A stretch of DNA of 64,000 bases from CAVVPY01 sp963750295 (GCA_963750295.1 CAVVPY010000005.1:248001-312000), one strand, 5' to 3'; shown: positions 1-9,408, counted from the stretch's first letter. Notes: generated by a model from the letters alone, not told the origin. A program made the numbers and translations.

Positions 1-470
1 CGGGCTAGCCAGCGTGCGGTTCGGTCCTCGCCGGGCAGCCGGGTCAGCACGCGATCCCAATCCTGCACCCGGGTGATTTCGTCGACGAAACCCTCGACCG
101 CGGCGTCCGTTTCGGCGAGGACGGCCTCCGCGTCGGCCGTGTTGTAGCGGAAGCGGATCGCGCGCAGGTCGTTGAACAGCGGTTCGACCTGCGGGCCGGT
201 CTCGGTACGCACCCGGTACAGCCGGATCGTCGCGCTGACGTAGACGTCGCGCACGTGGCACAGGTACTCCAGCGCGGTCCACGAGCCGTCGTCGGGCCGG
301 CGGGTGAGCTGGTCCCGCGACAAGCCGGTGACCAGCCCGCGTAACTCGGCGATCGTGGCGCGGGTTCGGTCGGCGATCGTCGCCATGTCCACGTCGTCGT
401 AGCGCAGTTCGCACGACGGGCAGGCGTGATCCTCAGCCGCCAGTGGCGGCAATCCCACGCGGTCTGTCAT
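1..470 (-). CDS. DinB-family (mycothiol/maleylpyruvate isomerase-like) protein, C-terminus cut by window edge
   Basis: The reading frame opens at ATG 470-468 and stays open to the window edge, so the last part of the protein is missing. The visible 156 residues start MTDRVGLPPL and contain a DinB-like block, SWTALEYLCHVRDVYVSA, with a conserved His that in this fold sits in a metal site. An early CPSC pair is present. DinB-like proteins in actinobacteria are often thiol-dependent transferases using mycothiol, but the exact substrate cannot be read from the sequence. It is co-directional with the tldE-like gene upstream, separated by only 16 bp, so it may be the last gene of that transcript. 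Confidence 0.75.
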   Translation of the reverse strand, partial: MTDRVGLPPLAAEDHACPSCELRYDDVDMATIADRTRATIAELRGLVTGLSRDQLTRRPDDGSWTALEYLCHVRDVYVSATIRLYRVRTETGPQVEPLFNDLRAIRFRYNTADAEAVLAETDAAVEGFVDEITRVQDWDRVLTRLPGEDRTARWLA

Positions 471-486
471 CGGCACCGGCTGCGAC

Positions 487-1872
487 TCACAGGGCCTGAC
501 TGACGGTGGACATGTTGAAGTCGGGGATGCGCAGCGCGGGCATGGCGCTGCGGCGGAACCAGTCGCTCCACTCGCGCGACATGGCTCGCTCGGTGCGGCT
601 GACCTCGCTCGCACGTCCCATCAGCGCGATCGGCGACTCGTTGAACCGGAAGTTGTTCACGGCGCCGCGGACCTTCCCGTCCTCGACCAGGTAGACGCCG
701 TCGCGCGTCAAGCCGGTGAGCAACAGCGTCTGCGGATCGACCTCGCGGATGTACCAGAGGCAGGTCAGCAGCAGCCCGCGTTCGGTCGAGGCGACCATGT
801 CGTCCAGGCTCGCCGTCCCGCCGCCGTCGAGGATCAGGTTGTCGACGTGACGCTGTGCCTGCGCGCCGGTGCGCTCGGCCCACCCGCGCGGAGCGATCAG
901 ATTCGTCAGCACACCGTCGCTGATCCAGTCGACGGGCGGGCTCGGTGCACCGTTGTCGAAGACGGACATCAGCCCGCCCAGCGCCTCGGTGACGATCTGG
1001 AACGGGGTGCATTCGAGGCCGGGGTAGGCCGGGTCGGAATACAACCGCAGCGGCAGCGGCGACAGTCGCGACCCGATGCGGGTGGCACCGTCGCGCGCGG
1101 CGTACACGTTGCGGCCCTCGGCGGCGTCGCGCGCCGAGGCGGTCCAGTAGGCGTAGATCATCAGATCGGCCACAGCGGTCGGCGGCAGGATCGTCTCGTA
1201 GCGGCCGGCCGGCAGGTCGATGTGGTTCGCCGCCCAGTCCAGCCGCTGGTCGAGGTCGCCGGTCAGCGCGTCGACGTCGATCTCTGTGTAGTCCGCGCCC
1301 TGCCGGCTCACGTACGCCGAGCGGGTGAGGTCGGCGGACTTGCCGTTGATCTCGACCCGGCCGTCGGGCTGGTCGAAGCGGCGCCGCAGGCCGGTCGAGG
1401 TGCCGACGAAGGTCGAGCTCAGGTGATGCTCGGCGAACCCGAACAGCCGGCGATCGGCCTTGTGCCAGCGGGCAAACGCGGCACCGAGTGCGGGCGCGAA
1501 CTCGGCGAAGACCTCGATGCCGGTCGCGACGGGCTCGGCCGACCAGTCGTCGTCGTGCCCGTAGTTCTCGATCAGCGGTGCGGCGTCCTCGGCGGGGGGG
1601 TCGGTGCGGCCGGCGTGCTCGGATGCGCGGACGAGGGCGTCCACCTCGTCCGCCGTGCTGACCGCGCGGGTGACCAATCCCGCCCGCGTTCCGTCCGAGC
1701 CGTCGAAGGTCGAGATGACGCTGACCGAGCGGGTGCGCATCTGCCCGTTCGTGGTCAGGCTGTTGCCTGCCCAGCGCAGGTTCGCCTCGGTATGTTCGGT
1801 GCCGACGACGACGCAGCCGTCCGCATGTGAGGCCGCGAGTGCGGTCTCGACGATCTCCTGCATCGAGCTCAT
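487..1872 (-). CDS. tldE: TldE/PmbA-family subunit of TldD/TldE metalloprotease
   Basis: A 461-residue protein of the PmbA/TldD family. It lacks the HExxxH zinc motif, as expected for the non-catalytic TldE (PmbA) partner, and keeps the family's C-terminal half (e.g. WYIREVDPQTLLLTGLTRDGVYLVEDGK split over two blocks). Family members form a TldD/TldE heterodimer that degrades unfolded or modified peptides in the cytoplasm. Its ATG overlaps the TGA of the preceding tldD gene (ATGA), so the two are translationally coupled. An alternative start is the Met four codons in (1863). Substrate in this organism is unknown. Confidence 0.88.
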   Translation of the reverse strand: MSSMQEIVETALAASHADGCVVVGTEHTEANLRWAGNSLTTNGQMRTRSVSVISTFDGSDGTRAGLVTRAVSTADEVDALVRASEHAGRTDPPAEDAAPLIENYGHDDDWSAEPVATGIEVFAEFAPALGAAFARWHKADRRLFGFAEHHLSSTFVGTSTGLRRRFDQPDGRVEINGKSADLTRSAYVSRQGADYTEIDVDALTGDLDQRLDWAANHIDLPAGRYETILPPTAVADLMIYAYWTASARDAAEGRNVYAARDGATRIGSRLSPLPLRLYSDPAYPGLECTPFQIVTEALGGLMSVFDNGAPSPPVDWISDGVLTNLIAPRGWAERTGAQAQRHVDNLILDGGGTASLDDMVASTERGLLLTCLWYIREVDPQTLLLTGLTRDGVYLVEDGKVRGAVNNFRFNESPIALMGRASEVSRTERAMSREWSDWFRRSAMPALRIPDFNMSTVSQAL

Positions 1873-3380
1873 CAGCGACCGCCCTCCGCAACGGTGTTCA
1901 AGATCCGCACGCCGCGGAACAGCGCCGAGGGACAGCCGTGCGAGACGGGCGCCACCTGTCCCGGTTGACCCTTACCGCATTGGAACGAACCGCCCAGGAC
2001 GTAGGTCGACCGATTGCCGACGGCCGCCATCGACCGCCAGAAGTCGGTCGTCGTCGCCTGGTACGCGACGTCGCGCAACTGTCCGGTGAGCTGCCCGTTC
2101 TCGATGCGCCAGAACTGCTGGCCGGTGAACTGGAAGTTGAACCGCTGCATGTCGATCGACCACGAGCGGTCACCCTTGACGTAGATGCCGCGCTCGACGC
2201 CGGCGATCAACTCGGCGGTGCTCGGCCCGTCGTCCCCGGACGGTTGCAGCGAGACATTCGCCATTCGTTGCAAGGGTATGTGTCCGGCGGAGTCGGCGAA
2301 CGCGCACCCGTTGGATCGTTCGAACCCGTTCGCGGCAGCCATCTGCCGGTTGAGTTGATAGCCGACCAGCGTGCCGTCCTTGATGATGTCGAACTGCTGG
2401 GTGGCCACACCCTCGTCGTCGTAGCCGATACTCGCCAGGCCGTGGTCGACGGTGCGGTCGCCGACGATGGTCATGACCGGACTGCCGTACTGCAGCGCGC
2501 CGAGCTTGTCGAGGGTGGCGAAGCTCGTCCCGGCATACGCCGCCTCGTAACCGAGTGCGCGGTCGAGTTCGGTCGCGTGCCCGATCGACTCGTGGATGGT
2601 CAGCCACAGATTCGACGGGTCGACCACCAGGTCATACGTACCAGGCTCGACACTGGGCGCCTTGGCGTGCTCCTGCAGCAGTTCGGGCAGCTCGGCGATC
2701 TCGGCGTCGAAGTCCCAGCCGGTGCCGGTGAGGTACTCCCAGCCCCGTCCGACCGGCGGCGCCAGCGTCCGCATCGACGAGAACGAGCCGGCGCCGCGAT
2801 CGACGTGCACCGCCGTGAACTCCGGCGTGAGCCGGATCCGTTGCTGGGTCGTCGTCGTCCCGCGGCTGTCGGCATAGAACTTGTTTTCGATGACCTGCAG
2901 CAGGCGCGCGTCGACGTGATCGACGCCGTCCGCGGCCATCAGCCGTTCGGACAGCTCGGTCATCCGGCCGATCCGGTCGCCCTCGGGCACGTCGAACGGG
3001 TTCACCTCGTAGGGCGAGACCCAGGTGACGTCGTCGTAGACCGGCTCGGGCGCGAGTTCGACCGGCTCGGAGCTGAGCACGCGGCTGATCCGCGCGGTGG
3101 CGACGGCCTGTTCGGCGAGCTCGGCCGCTGCAGCCGCCGTGCGGGTGACGCCGCTCGCGAATCCCCAGGCACCGTCGTGGATCACGCGCACCGCCAGCCC
3201 GACCTCCTCGCTGTCGCCGCTCTCGCTCAGCCGCGCGTCCCGAAGCGACAGCGCAGCACTGCGTGAGCGTTCGAGTCGGAAGTCGGCGTGCTCGGCGCCG
3301 AGCTCGGCCGCCCGGGAAAGGGCCGCGCCGGCGAGTTCCCGTGCCGGGTAGGCGAGGAACGCAGAATCGAATTCGGGCAT
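1872..3380 (-). CDS. tldD: TldD-family zinc metalloprotease, catalytic subunit
   Basis: A protein of about 502 residues with the TldD signature HESIGHATELDR around residues 263-274, the HExxxH zinc-binding and catalytic site. A conserved Cys-rich terminal stretch follows (GGSFQCGKGQPGQVAPVSHG). I chose ATG 3380; a TTG three codons upstream (3389) is the only longer option. TldD pairs with TldE to cleave partially unfolded or post-translationally modified peptides, for example in microcin maturation in E. coli. The stop codon overlaps the tldE start. No peptide natural-product precursor is visible beside it, so a general proteolytic role is more likely here. Confidence 0.9.
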   Translation of the reverse strand: MPEFDSAFLAYPARELAGAALSRAAELGAEHADFRLERSRSAALSLRDARLSESGDSEEVGLAVRVIHDGAWGFASGVTRTAAAAAELAEQAVATARISRVLSSEPVELAPEPVYDDVTWVSPYEVNPFDVPEGDRIGRMTELSERLMAADGVDHVDARLLQVIENKFYADSRGTTTTQQRIRLTPEFTAVHVDRGAGSFSSMRTLAPPVGRGWEYLTGTGWDFDAEIAELPELLQEHAKAPSVEPGTYDLVVDPSNLWLTIHESIGHATELDRALGYEAAYAGTSFATLDKLGALQYGSPVMTIVGDRTVDHGLASIGYDDEGVATQQFDIIKDGTLVGYQLNRQMAAANGFERSNGCAFADSAGHIPLQRMANVSLQPSGDDGPSTAELIAGVERGIYVKGDRSWSIDMQRFNFQFTGQQFWRIENGQLTGQLRDVAYQATTTDFWRSMAAVGNRSTYVLGGSFQCGKGQPGQVAPVSHGCPSALFRGVRILNTVAEGGR

Positions 3381-3415
3381 GCCGGCCAACCTACGCGGGT
3401 CGGCGAGGTGCCTTT

Positions 3416-4876
3416 TCAGCAGGCGGACAAGCCGCCTTCATAACCGGTGACGAACGCCTGGATCCGCTCCAGACCCGAGGTGGCCCGTCCTCCGAAGGCG
3501 TCGCTGCGATCCACGAGAGCCAGCATCGCCGAGGACGCCTCGTCCATGTCCGGCGGCGAGAGGACGAAGGGGTGGTTGGGATCGTGATCGGTCCGGTTGA
3601 TGTCCTCGGCGTACGCGCCGGAGTAGCAGATCGCGGCCATCAGCGCGGCGCGGTTGCTGATCGAGCCGTCGAAGAACTGGTGGCGAGCGGCCATTCCCCA
3701 GGCCACGGCGAGCAGCGAGCCGAGTGCGTAGTCGGCGGGTTGATCGTGCCGGAAAGTCACCTCGCCGGTGGTGGGATTCGCGGTGAGGACGGTGAGGCTG
3801 TAGTACGCGTCGTGGGCGAATCCCGCGCTGTAGTAGACGGTGTTGTCGGCCGGGCAGTACCCGAATGCGCTGGCCGGGTCGGTCGATCCGCACCGCGGGT
3901 GATCGGCCTGGACGAGGCGGACAGGTGCGAACGTCGACTCGATCTCGGCGCCGGCCGCCGTCCAGAACCGGTTCAGATCACCGACGAGTCCCTCGCCCAG
4001 CACCTCGGCCAGTGCTTCGTTGCCACCGGTGTAGTAGTCGTCGTCGGTGTACCCGCGTTCGGTGAAACCCCGATCGTCGAAGTAGGAGCTGGCAAAGCAG
4101 TACTTCGCGCCGCGCTGAATGCCGTCCTGCAGGGCGTTGAGCCGGTCGAAGCCGTTGCCGTGCGAGATGTCCTGCGGCGCGTCGGGGGTCGAGTCGCGGA
4201 TCAGCAGGAAGCCGTCGAGGGCGCGGTCGACCTGCTTCGGTGTCAGCCGGAAATGCGGCGCCTGCCCGGCCATCGCGGTCGCGATGAAAGCCCCCGCCGC
4301 GCAGTCGGCCTGCGACTCAGATTCGATCGTGGACGCGGACTCGTCGGTGCCGAGACGCTGCTGGATCGCGTGCCCGAACTCGTGCGCCGCGACCAGCGCG
4401 ATGACGGCAGTCCCGTACTGATCGCCCAGCGCGGGCAACAGGTGGCCCGCAGCGCGATCCCACAGGATCGAGTCGTCGAGCACGCAGTACGCGGCGTTGT
4501 CGACGATGAACAGCATGTCGCGCTTCAGGCAGGCGTTGGACCGTGCGCTCGGTGCCAGCGTGCGAGTCCGCAGCACCGCCGCGCCGTCGATCGAGTACAG
4601 CGCGCCGGTGAGCGGGCGCAGTTCGCGGCCGGACGAGATCGACGGGTAGGCCTGCCGCCAGTACGCGCTGATGTCGGCGAGGGCGTTCTTGACCTGGGTG
4701 TCGAACGTGTCGTGCGAGTCCCCGCGCACCGCCAGCTGGGCATCTGCCGCCTTGGGCGTCGCGGGTGCACCGTCCACCGCGCGAACGCATCCGGACATCG
4801 ACGCGATCAGCACGACGGTGAGTACGCAGCCGGTGAGGCGGGAGCGCACCGACCGGCGACCGAACAGCACCACCAC
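3416..4876 (-). CDS. Secreted lipoprotein, neutral zinc metallopeptidase family
   Basis: A 486-residue protein with a GTG start. The N-terminus has a basic stretch, a hydrophobic core (LTGCVLTVVLIASM) and a lipobox-like MSGC with Cys30, so it is probably a membrane-anchored exported lipoprotein. The zinc motif HEFGH lies at residues 165-169 in AAHEFGHAIQQRLG, with acidic candidates for the third ligand downstream (ESESQADCAAGAF). This matches the putative neutral zinc metallopeptidase family (YpfJ-like). Two or more Cys pairs fit an extracytoplasmic location. It is separated by 35 bp from tldD downstream and probably has its own promoter. Substrate unknown. Confidence 0.83.
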   Translation of the reverse strand: MVVLFGRRSVRSRLTGCVLTVVLIASMSGCVRAVDGAPATPKAADAQLAVRGDSHDTFDTQVKNALADISAYWRQAYPSISSGRELRPLTGALYSIDGAAVLRTRTLAPSARSNACLKRDMLFIVDNAAYCVLDDSILWDRAAGHLLPALGDQYGTAVIALVAAHEFGHAIQQRLGTDESASTIESESQADCAAGAFIATAMAGQAPHFRLTPKQVDRALDGFLLIRDSTPDAPQDISHGNGFDRLNALQDGIQRGAKYCFASSYFDDRGFTERGYTDDDYYTGGNEALAEVLGEGLVGDLNRFWTAAGAEIESTFAPVRLVQADHPRCGSTDPASAFGYCPADNTVYYSAGFAHDAYYSLTVLTANPTTGEVTFRHDQPADYALGSLLAVAWGMAARHQFFDGSISNRAALMAAICYSGAYAEDINRTDHDPNHPFVLSPPDMDEASSAMLALVDRSDAFGGRATSGLERIQAFVTGYEGGLSAC

Positions 4877-4939
4877 GCCACCCTATTCATTGCTCGCGGT
4901 CATCCCCCCGATCTGGGCCGGCTTTGGCAAACTCTGCAT

Positions 4940-5653
4940 GTGGGAAGGCACTCGGCACCGGGCGACGACGACGAGGTCGTCGGTCCAGCTCGCGTGCTCG
5001 TGACCGACCTCGTTGCCGAGCTGGTTGCCGATCCGGTTGCCGGGCAGGGGACCGAGCAACCGGCCGCTCCCGCCGCGCAACGGCCGTCGCCCCGCGGTCG
5101 CCACTCAGCCGAGGACGATGCCGCGCCCGTCACGACGGTCGTGGCCACCGCGCCCGCCGAGGACCACGAGGTCATCGAGCCCGAGATCGTCGAGCGGGTC
5201 GAGCCGGCGAACCGGCTACCGGACAACGTCGTCGACGCCGTCGTCATCGAGGACGACTCGATCGTGCGGATGCTCAAGTCCACCGCGCGTCCGTCCGATC
5301 TGCTCGACCGACCACGCCCTGCCGTGCAGCCGGTGCCGCCCCCGGCCGGCGCCATCACGCCCGCTCCCGGGCCGGCCGCGGACGTCGCCCCGGCGCTGAA
5401 GGCGCGCGAGAGCGAGACCCGGGCCGACCTGCGGTTGCTGCGCGCGGACACGGCATTGCGGTCGCGGGTGATCGCCGGGGCCGTGGTGCCGTTCGTCCTG
5501 TACGCGTTGGTGTTGCTGGTGATCGGCCAGCTGAGCGAGTTCCTGCTGTGGATCTGGATCCCGGCGATCGTGGCCGGCGTGCTGATGGGTGGGCTGCTCG
5601 ACCGGGCGCACCGCCGCGATCATCCCCAGGAGCCGCCTTCCCCCCTGGTGTGA
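4940..5653 (+). CDS. Small membrane protein with acidic/Pro-rich N-terminal region
   Basis: GTG 4940 begins MGRHSAPGDDDEVVG, a start pattern common in actinobacterial membrane proteins; the reading frame upstream of it is non-coding. The 237-residue product has an acidic, Pro/Ala-rich cytoplasmic half (residues 1-165), then two close hydrophobic helices near the C-terminus (VIAGAVVPFVLYALVLLVIG and a second rich in W, I and V) and a short basic/Pro tail. No Shine-Dalgarno is obvious, so the mRNA may be leaderless. It is divergent from the zinc peptidase gene with about 60 bp between them. Function not recognised. Confidence 0.7.
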   Translation: MGRHSAPGDDDEVVGPARVLVTDLVAELVADPVAGQGTEQPAAPAAQRPSPRGRHSAEDDAAPVTTVVATAPAEDHEVIEPEIVERVEPANRLPDNVVDAVVIEDDSIVRMLKSTARPSDLLDRPRPAVQPVPPPAGAITPAPGPAADVAPALKARESETRADLRLLRADTALRSRVIAGAVVPFVLYALVLLVIGQLSEFLLWIWIPAIVAGVLMGGLLDRAHRRDHPQEPPSPLV

Positions 5654-5698
5654 CCAGATTTGGGGGGCGCAGATGGTCAGACGAGGGGGGAAGGCGGC
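5632..5698. terminator. Bidirectional terminator: perfect 15-bp inverted repeat between convergent genes
   Basis: Positions 5632-5646 (GCCGCCTTCCCCCCT) are the exact reverse complement of 5684-5698. A small inner hairpin (CTGGT-GTG-ACCAG, 5645-5657) lies inside. The arms flank the stop codon of the membrane-protein gene and end a few bases from the stop of the convergent CapA gene, which is where a shared terminator would sit. There is no long T-run, as is usual in GC-rich actinobacteria. Confidence 0.65.
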
Positions 5699-5702
5699 GT
5701 TG

Positions 5703-6974
5703 CTACGGGACGATCAGCCCATCCGCGACCGCACCGTAGGCAGCCAGCGTGGTGCGGATGTGCGTGATCGAGTCCTGATAGGCGCGGCGATCGGCTGCCG
5801 GCGTCGCCGGGTCGCGCACGGCGAGCCGCAGATCGATCAGGCGCAGCGCGGGCGTCAGCTGCATCAACGTTGGGACCACCTCGGCGCGGCTGGTCCGGAA
5901 CCGGCCGGTGGCTGACTCGGTGAAGGTGATCAGCGGCATCGCCCCCTCACGGCTGACCAGGATCGGGTCGGCATGCCGCGAGATCTGGTTGCCCATGCTG
6001 TAGATCACCCACTTGCCGTGCAGCCGCTCGGCCGGCTGCACCACGTGCGGGTGGTCACCGAGGATCAGGTCGATGTTCGGCGAGGCCAGCAGCTCGTCGG
6101 CCTGCTGGCGCTGCTCGGGATCGGCCCGGTCGTCGTACTCGACGCCCCAGTGCAGCGACAGCACGACCACGTCCGCGCCGGCCTGCTTCGCGCGCCGCGC
6201 GGCGGCGAGGATGGTCGGGACGTCGGTGAGATTGGCCAGCCAGGGCTTGTCGGACGGGATTGTCAGGCCGTTGAAGCCGAAGGAGTAGGCCAACTGGGCG
6301 ACCTCGACCCCGTTGGGCATCGTCTCGATCAACGCCTTGGCGGCCTCGGCTGCCGAGCGCGCACTGCCCGTATGCCGAAGACCGGCCGCATCGAGCAGGT
6401 CCAGGGTGCGCTTGACCCCGTCGTACCCCTCGTCGATCGAGTGGTTGGACGCGGTCGTGCACGAGTCGTAACCGACCCCGGTCAGGGCACGCAGCACCTG
6501 CGGCGGCGAACTGAACTGCGGCCACCCGGTGAACGGGCCACCGAAAGGCGCGAGCGGTGACTCCATCTCGCAGATCGCCAGGTCGGCGCGGCGCACGTCC
6601 GGTGCGATCGAGGCGTACATCGGGCCGAAGTCGTAGCCACGGCGCCCGGCCGCGCGGGCGTCGGCCCGCGCCTGTTCCCACAGCGGCGGATGGATGAGCA
6701 CGTCGCCCGAACCGAGGATGGTCACCGTGCGCGGCCCGGCCGGCGACGCTGACGGCCGGGCCGCGGACTGTGTTGCCGCCGGTGTGCCGGCCGGTGTTGT
6801 GGCGGCCGGTGTGGTGGCGGCCGGTGTGGTGGCGGCCGGTGTGGTGGCGGCTGGTGTCGTGCTCGCCGATTGGGCTCCCGACGGGACGCGGACGTCACTG
6901 GTGCACGCCGTCAGCGCCAGCGTGAGTGCTGCTGCAGTCGCGAGGACAGCACGCAGCGGCGACGAGCCGGGCAT
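5703..6974 (-). CDS. CapA-family lipoprotein (poly-gamma-glutamate synthesis/metallophosphatase-like)
   Basis: I start the gene at ATG 6974 (GTG 6983 also possible); earlier in-frame codons lie inside the neighbouring gene. The 423-residue product has a lipoprotein signal ending in LTAC. A low-complexity TTPAA linker follows, then a CapA/PGA_cap domain with metal-site blocks GSGDVLIHP, ASNHSIDEGYDGV, SLHWGVEY, GDHPHVVQP and YSMGNQ. CapA domains are calcineurin-like folds; some act in poly-gamma-glutamate synthesis but many actinobacterial members are of unknown role. No capBC genes are adjacent, so capsule synthesis should not be assumed. It lies just downstream of an acyl-CoA dehydrogenase gene. 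Confidence 0.82.
   Translation of the reverse strand: MPGSSPLRAVLATAAALTLALTACTSDVRVPSGAQSASTTPAATTPAATTPAATTPAATTPAGTPAATQSAARPSASPAGPRTVTILGSGDVLIHPPLWEQARADARAAGRRGYDFGPMYASIAPDVRRADLAICEMESPLAPFGGPFTGWPQFSSPPQVLRALTGVGYDSCTTASNHSIDEGYDGVKRTLDLLDAAGLRHTGSARSAAEAAKALIETMPNGVEVAQLAYSFGFNGLTIPSDKPWLANLTDVPTILAAARRAKQAGADVVVLSLHWGVEYDDRADPEQRQQADELLASPNIDLILGDHPHVVQPAERLHGKWVIYSMGNQISRHADPILVSREGAMPLITFTESATGRFRTSRAEVVPTLMQLTPALRLIDLRLAVRDPATPAADRRAYQDSITHIRTTLAAYGAVADGLIVP
6786..6860. repeat. 15-bp tandem repeat coding for a TTPAA linker
   Basis: The plus strand shows repeated GGCCGGTGTGGTGGC units, nearly identical, about five copies. On the coding (minus) strand they give TTPAA repeats between the lipid-anchored Cys and the CapA domain. 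Copy number is likely to vary between strains, which would change the length of the surface spacer. Confidence 0.8.
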
Positions 6975-6999
6975 GCCCGGCACGCTACCTCGGCCCGGA

Positions 7000-8130
7000 T
7001 CAGCCGGCCGGGAGGTCGACCAGCTCACCGAGGCGGGCCCGGTGCGCGCGGGCGGTGCCGAGCGCGATCGCGTCCGCCTTCGCGCGCTTGAGGTACAGGT
7101 GCGCGGGATGTTCCCAGGTGAACCCGATCCCGCCGTGCAGCTGCACGCACTCCTCGGCCGCACGCACGGCGACCGGGCCGCAGTAGGCCTGGGCGATCGA
7201 CGCGGCGACCGCGGTGTCGGCGTCGCCGCGCGCGAGGCAGTCCGCGGCGTAGCGGGCGACTGCGCGCGCCTGGGTGATGGCCGCCCAGAGTTCCGCGACG
7301 CGGTGCTTGAGCGCTTGGAACGAGCCGATCGCCCGGCCGAACTGGTGCCGGGTCTTCAGGTGCTCCAGCGTCAGGTCGAGGCAGCGCTGGGCGACGCCCA
7401 GTTGCTCGGCGGCGAGGATCGCGGCACCGGCGAGGAGCGCGGTGTCGAGCACATCCGCGGCCTCCTGCCCGGTGGCGAGCAGCTGTGCCTGCGTCGCGTC
7501 GAAGGCGAGGTCCGCCAGCGGCCGGGTGAGGTCGAGGGACGTGACCGGCCGCAGCTGCGCCGCGCCTGCCTCGACGAGGAACAGTGCCGGCTCGCTGGGT
7601 CCCATCGCCGGGACGAGGAGCACATCCGCGCCGTGCGCGTCGGCGACCGCGCGGACCGTCCCTGTCAGTGTGTCGCCCTCGTGGCGGACGGCGACCGGGA
7701 ACCGGCCACCGGCCCGCTCGGCGAGCCCGACCGCCAGCGTGCTCGTCGTCTGCCCGCTCGCGAGGCCGCGCAGCAGCTCGCCGCCCGCGGAGCTGCCCAG
7801 ACGCAGCGCCGCCGCGGTCGCGAGCACCGCGCTGCCCAGGAACGGGGTGGCCGCCACAGCGGCGCCCAGTTCCTCGGCCACGACAGCCGTCTCGCGCCAC
7901 GACGCGCCGTGCCCACCGGCGTCCTCGCCGACGGGCAGCCCGGTGACGCCCAGCTCCTGCGACAGCGCCGTCCAGAGTGATTGGTCATACGGATCACCGG
8001 ACTCGGTGCGGGCGAGGACGTCCTGCCACGGCGCGCGCTTGGCCAGCAGGTCGCGCACCGAGGAGCGCAGCGACTCCTCGACGTCGGAGTACAGCAGGTC
8101 GCTCACGTCCGGGGCCTCCGATGGCGTCAT
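7000..8130 (-). CDS. Acyl-CoA dehydrogenase (second subunit of a pair)
   Basis: ATG 8130 overlaps the stop of the upstream acyl-CoA dehydrogenase gene (ATGA), giving a 376-residue protein. C-terminal family blocks are clear: HQFGRAIGSFQALKHRVAEL, and ECVQLHGGIGFTWEHPAHLY near the end. This is an FAD-dependent enzyme that introduces an alpha-beta double bond in acyl-CoA esters. In actinobacteria, paired genes of this type often encode heteromeric alpha2-beta2 dehydrogenases for bulky or branched substrates such as steroid side chains. That arrangement is inferred here from the translational coupling of two divergent paralogues. Confidence 0.88.
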   Translation of the reverse strand: MTPSEAPDVSDLLYSDVEESLRSSVRDLLAKRAPWQDVLARTESGDPYDQSLWTALSQELGVTGLPVGEDAGGHGASWRETAVVAEELGAAVAATPFLGSAVLATAAALRLGSSAGGELLRGLASGQTTSTLAVGLAERAGGRFPVAVRHEGDTLTGTVRAVADAHGADVLLVPAMGPSEPALFLVEAGAAQLRPVTSLDLTRPLADLAFDATQAQLLATGQEAADVLDTALLAGAAILAAEQLGVAQRCLDLTLEHLKTRHQFGRAIGSFQALKHRVAELWAAITQARAVARYAADCLARGDADTAVAASIAQAYCGPVAVRAAEECVQLHGGIGFTWEHPAHLYLKRAKADAIALGTARAHRARLGELVDLPAG

Positions 8131-9311
8131 TTCGGCAGATCCGTCCACGCCACGTCCTTGTCCACGCGGATCTCTCCGGGCAGGCCGAGCACGCGTTCGG
8201 CGATGATGTTGCGCAGGATCTCGGAGGTGCCGCCCTCGATCGAGTTGCCCTTCGCGCGCAGGTAGCGGTAGCCGGGTGAGCGGCCGAGGAAGTCGACCAC
8301 GGTGGGTCGTTCGGTCGGCCACGTCGCGGTGGACCAGTCGTCGTAGGTCAGCCCGTCCGCGCCGAGCAACTCCAGCTCGAAGGAGGTGACGGCCTGGTTG
8401 ACGGTGGCGAAGGCGTACTTCGCCGCCGATCCTTCCGGCCCGGGCGCGCCCGCCGCGAGTTGCTGCCGCAACCGGTTTGCGGTGAGCCGCATGGCTTCGG
8501 CGTTGACCCAGTGGCCCATCAGCTCGTCGTGCGCGGCGGCCGAGCGGACCTCCGGACGGGTGCGCCACGCCTCGCAGACGGCCGCGATCGCGCCCGCCTC
8601 GCGCGGCTGCGCCCCGCCGCCGATGGCGACCCGCTCGTTCATCAGCGTCGTCTGCGCGACCCGCCAACCGTTGCCGACCTCGCCCAGGCGGTACGAGTCC
8701 GGGATGCGGACCTCGTCGAGGAACACCTCGTTGAACTCGGCCTCGCCGGTGATCTGCCGCAGCGGCCGCACCTGCACACCGTCGGCGAGCATGTCGAGCA
8801 CGAAGTAGGTCATCCCGGCGTGCTTCGGGACGCTCGGGTCCGACCGCGTCACCAGGATCGCCCAGCGCGCCTCGTGCGCCATCGACGTCCACACCTTCTG
8901 CCCCGACACGACCCAGTCGTCGCCGTCGCGGATCGCCCGGGTGCCGAGCGCGGCAAGGTCGCTGCCCGCGCCGGGTTCGCTGAACAGCTGGCACCAGACC
9001 TCCTCGCCGGTCCAGAGCGGGCGCAGCCACTGCTGACGCTGCTCGTCCGTGCCGTGGACGAGGATGGTCGGCGCTGCCATGCCCAGGCCGATCCCGATAC
9101 GACGCGGCGTGTTGTCCGGCGCCCCGGCGGCCGCGAAGGCGGCGTCGACCTCGGCCTGACGTGCGCGCGGCGCGTCCAGGCCACCGAGGCCGATCGGGTA
9201 GTGCACCCAAGCCAGGCCGGCATCGAAGCGCGCCCGCAGGAACTCCAGCCGATCGCCGTGGACGTCGTGCTCGGCGAGGAACTGCTGGACGCGGTCCCCG
9301 AGCTCGCTCAT
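8127..9311 (-). CDS. Acyl-CoA dehydrogenase (first subunit of a pair)
   Basis: A 394-residue FadE-like flavoprotein. Visible family blocks include QLFSEPGAGSDLAALGTRA (FAD/substrate-binding region), WVVSGQKVWTSMAH, and the C-terminal SIEGGTSEILRNIIAERVLG. It starts at ATG 9311 with GGAGCAGC just upstream and ends in a 4-bp overlap with the second dehydrogenase. A divergent acyl-CoA ligase gene begins 97 bp away, so the three probably act together: activation of a carboxylic acid followed by dehydrogenation. The natural substrate is not evident. Confidence 0.9.
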   Translation of the reverse strand: MSELGDRVQQFLAEHDVHGDRLEFLRARFDAGLAWVHYPIGLGGLDAPRARQAEVDAAFAAAGAPDNTPRRIGIGLGMAAPTILVHGTDEQRQQWLRPLWTGEEVWCQLFSEPGAGSDLAALGTRAIRDGDDWVVSGQKVWTSMAHEARWAILVTRSDPSVPKHAGMTYFVLDMLADGVQVRPLRQITGEAEFNEVFLDEVRIPDSYRLGEVGNGWRVAQTTLMNERVAIGGGAQPREAGAIAAVCEAWRTRPEVRSAAAHDELMGHWVNAEAMRLTANRLRQQLAAGAPGPEGSAAKYAFATVNQAVTSFELELLGADGLTYDDWSTATWPTERPTVVDFLGRSPGYRYLRAKGNSIEGGTSEILRNIIAERVLGLPGEIRVDKDVAWTDLPK

Positions 9312-9408
9312 AGCTGCTCCTTTGTCTCCGGACCCGTCGGATTGCCGTCGGACTGACTACCGTTGCAACCTACTCAGGCATCTCGGGTCCCAGATCAGGA
9401 GCGCGTCA

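Noticed and set aside
1872..3380. TldD/TldE as part of a modified-peptide biosynthesis cluster
   Set aside because: No precursor peptide, YcaO, radical SAM or export gene is found nearby.
3263..4939. A long plus-strand open frame running through the zinc-peptidase region into the small membrane protein gene
   Set aside because: Its upstream part is antisense to a well-supported metallopeptidase gene and has no family features. Only the part from GTG 4940 looks coding.
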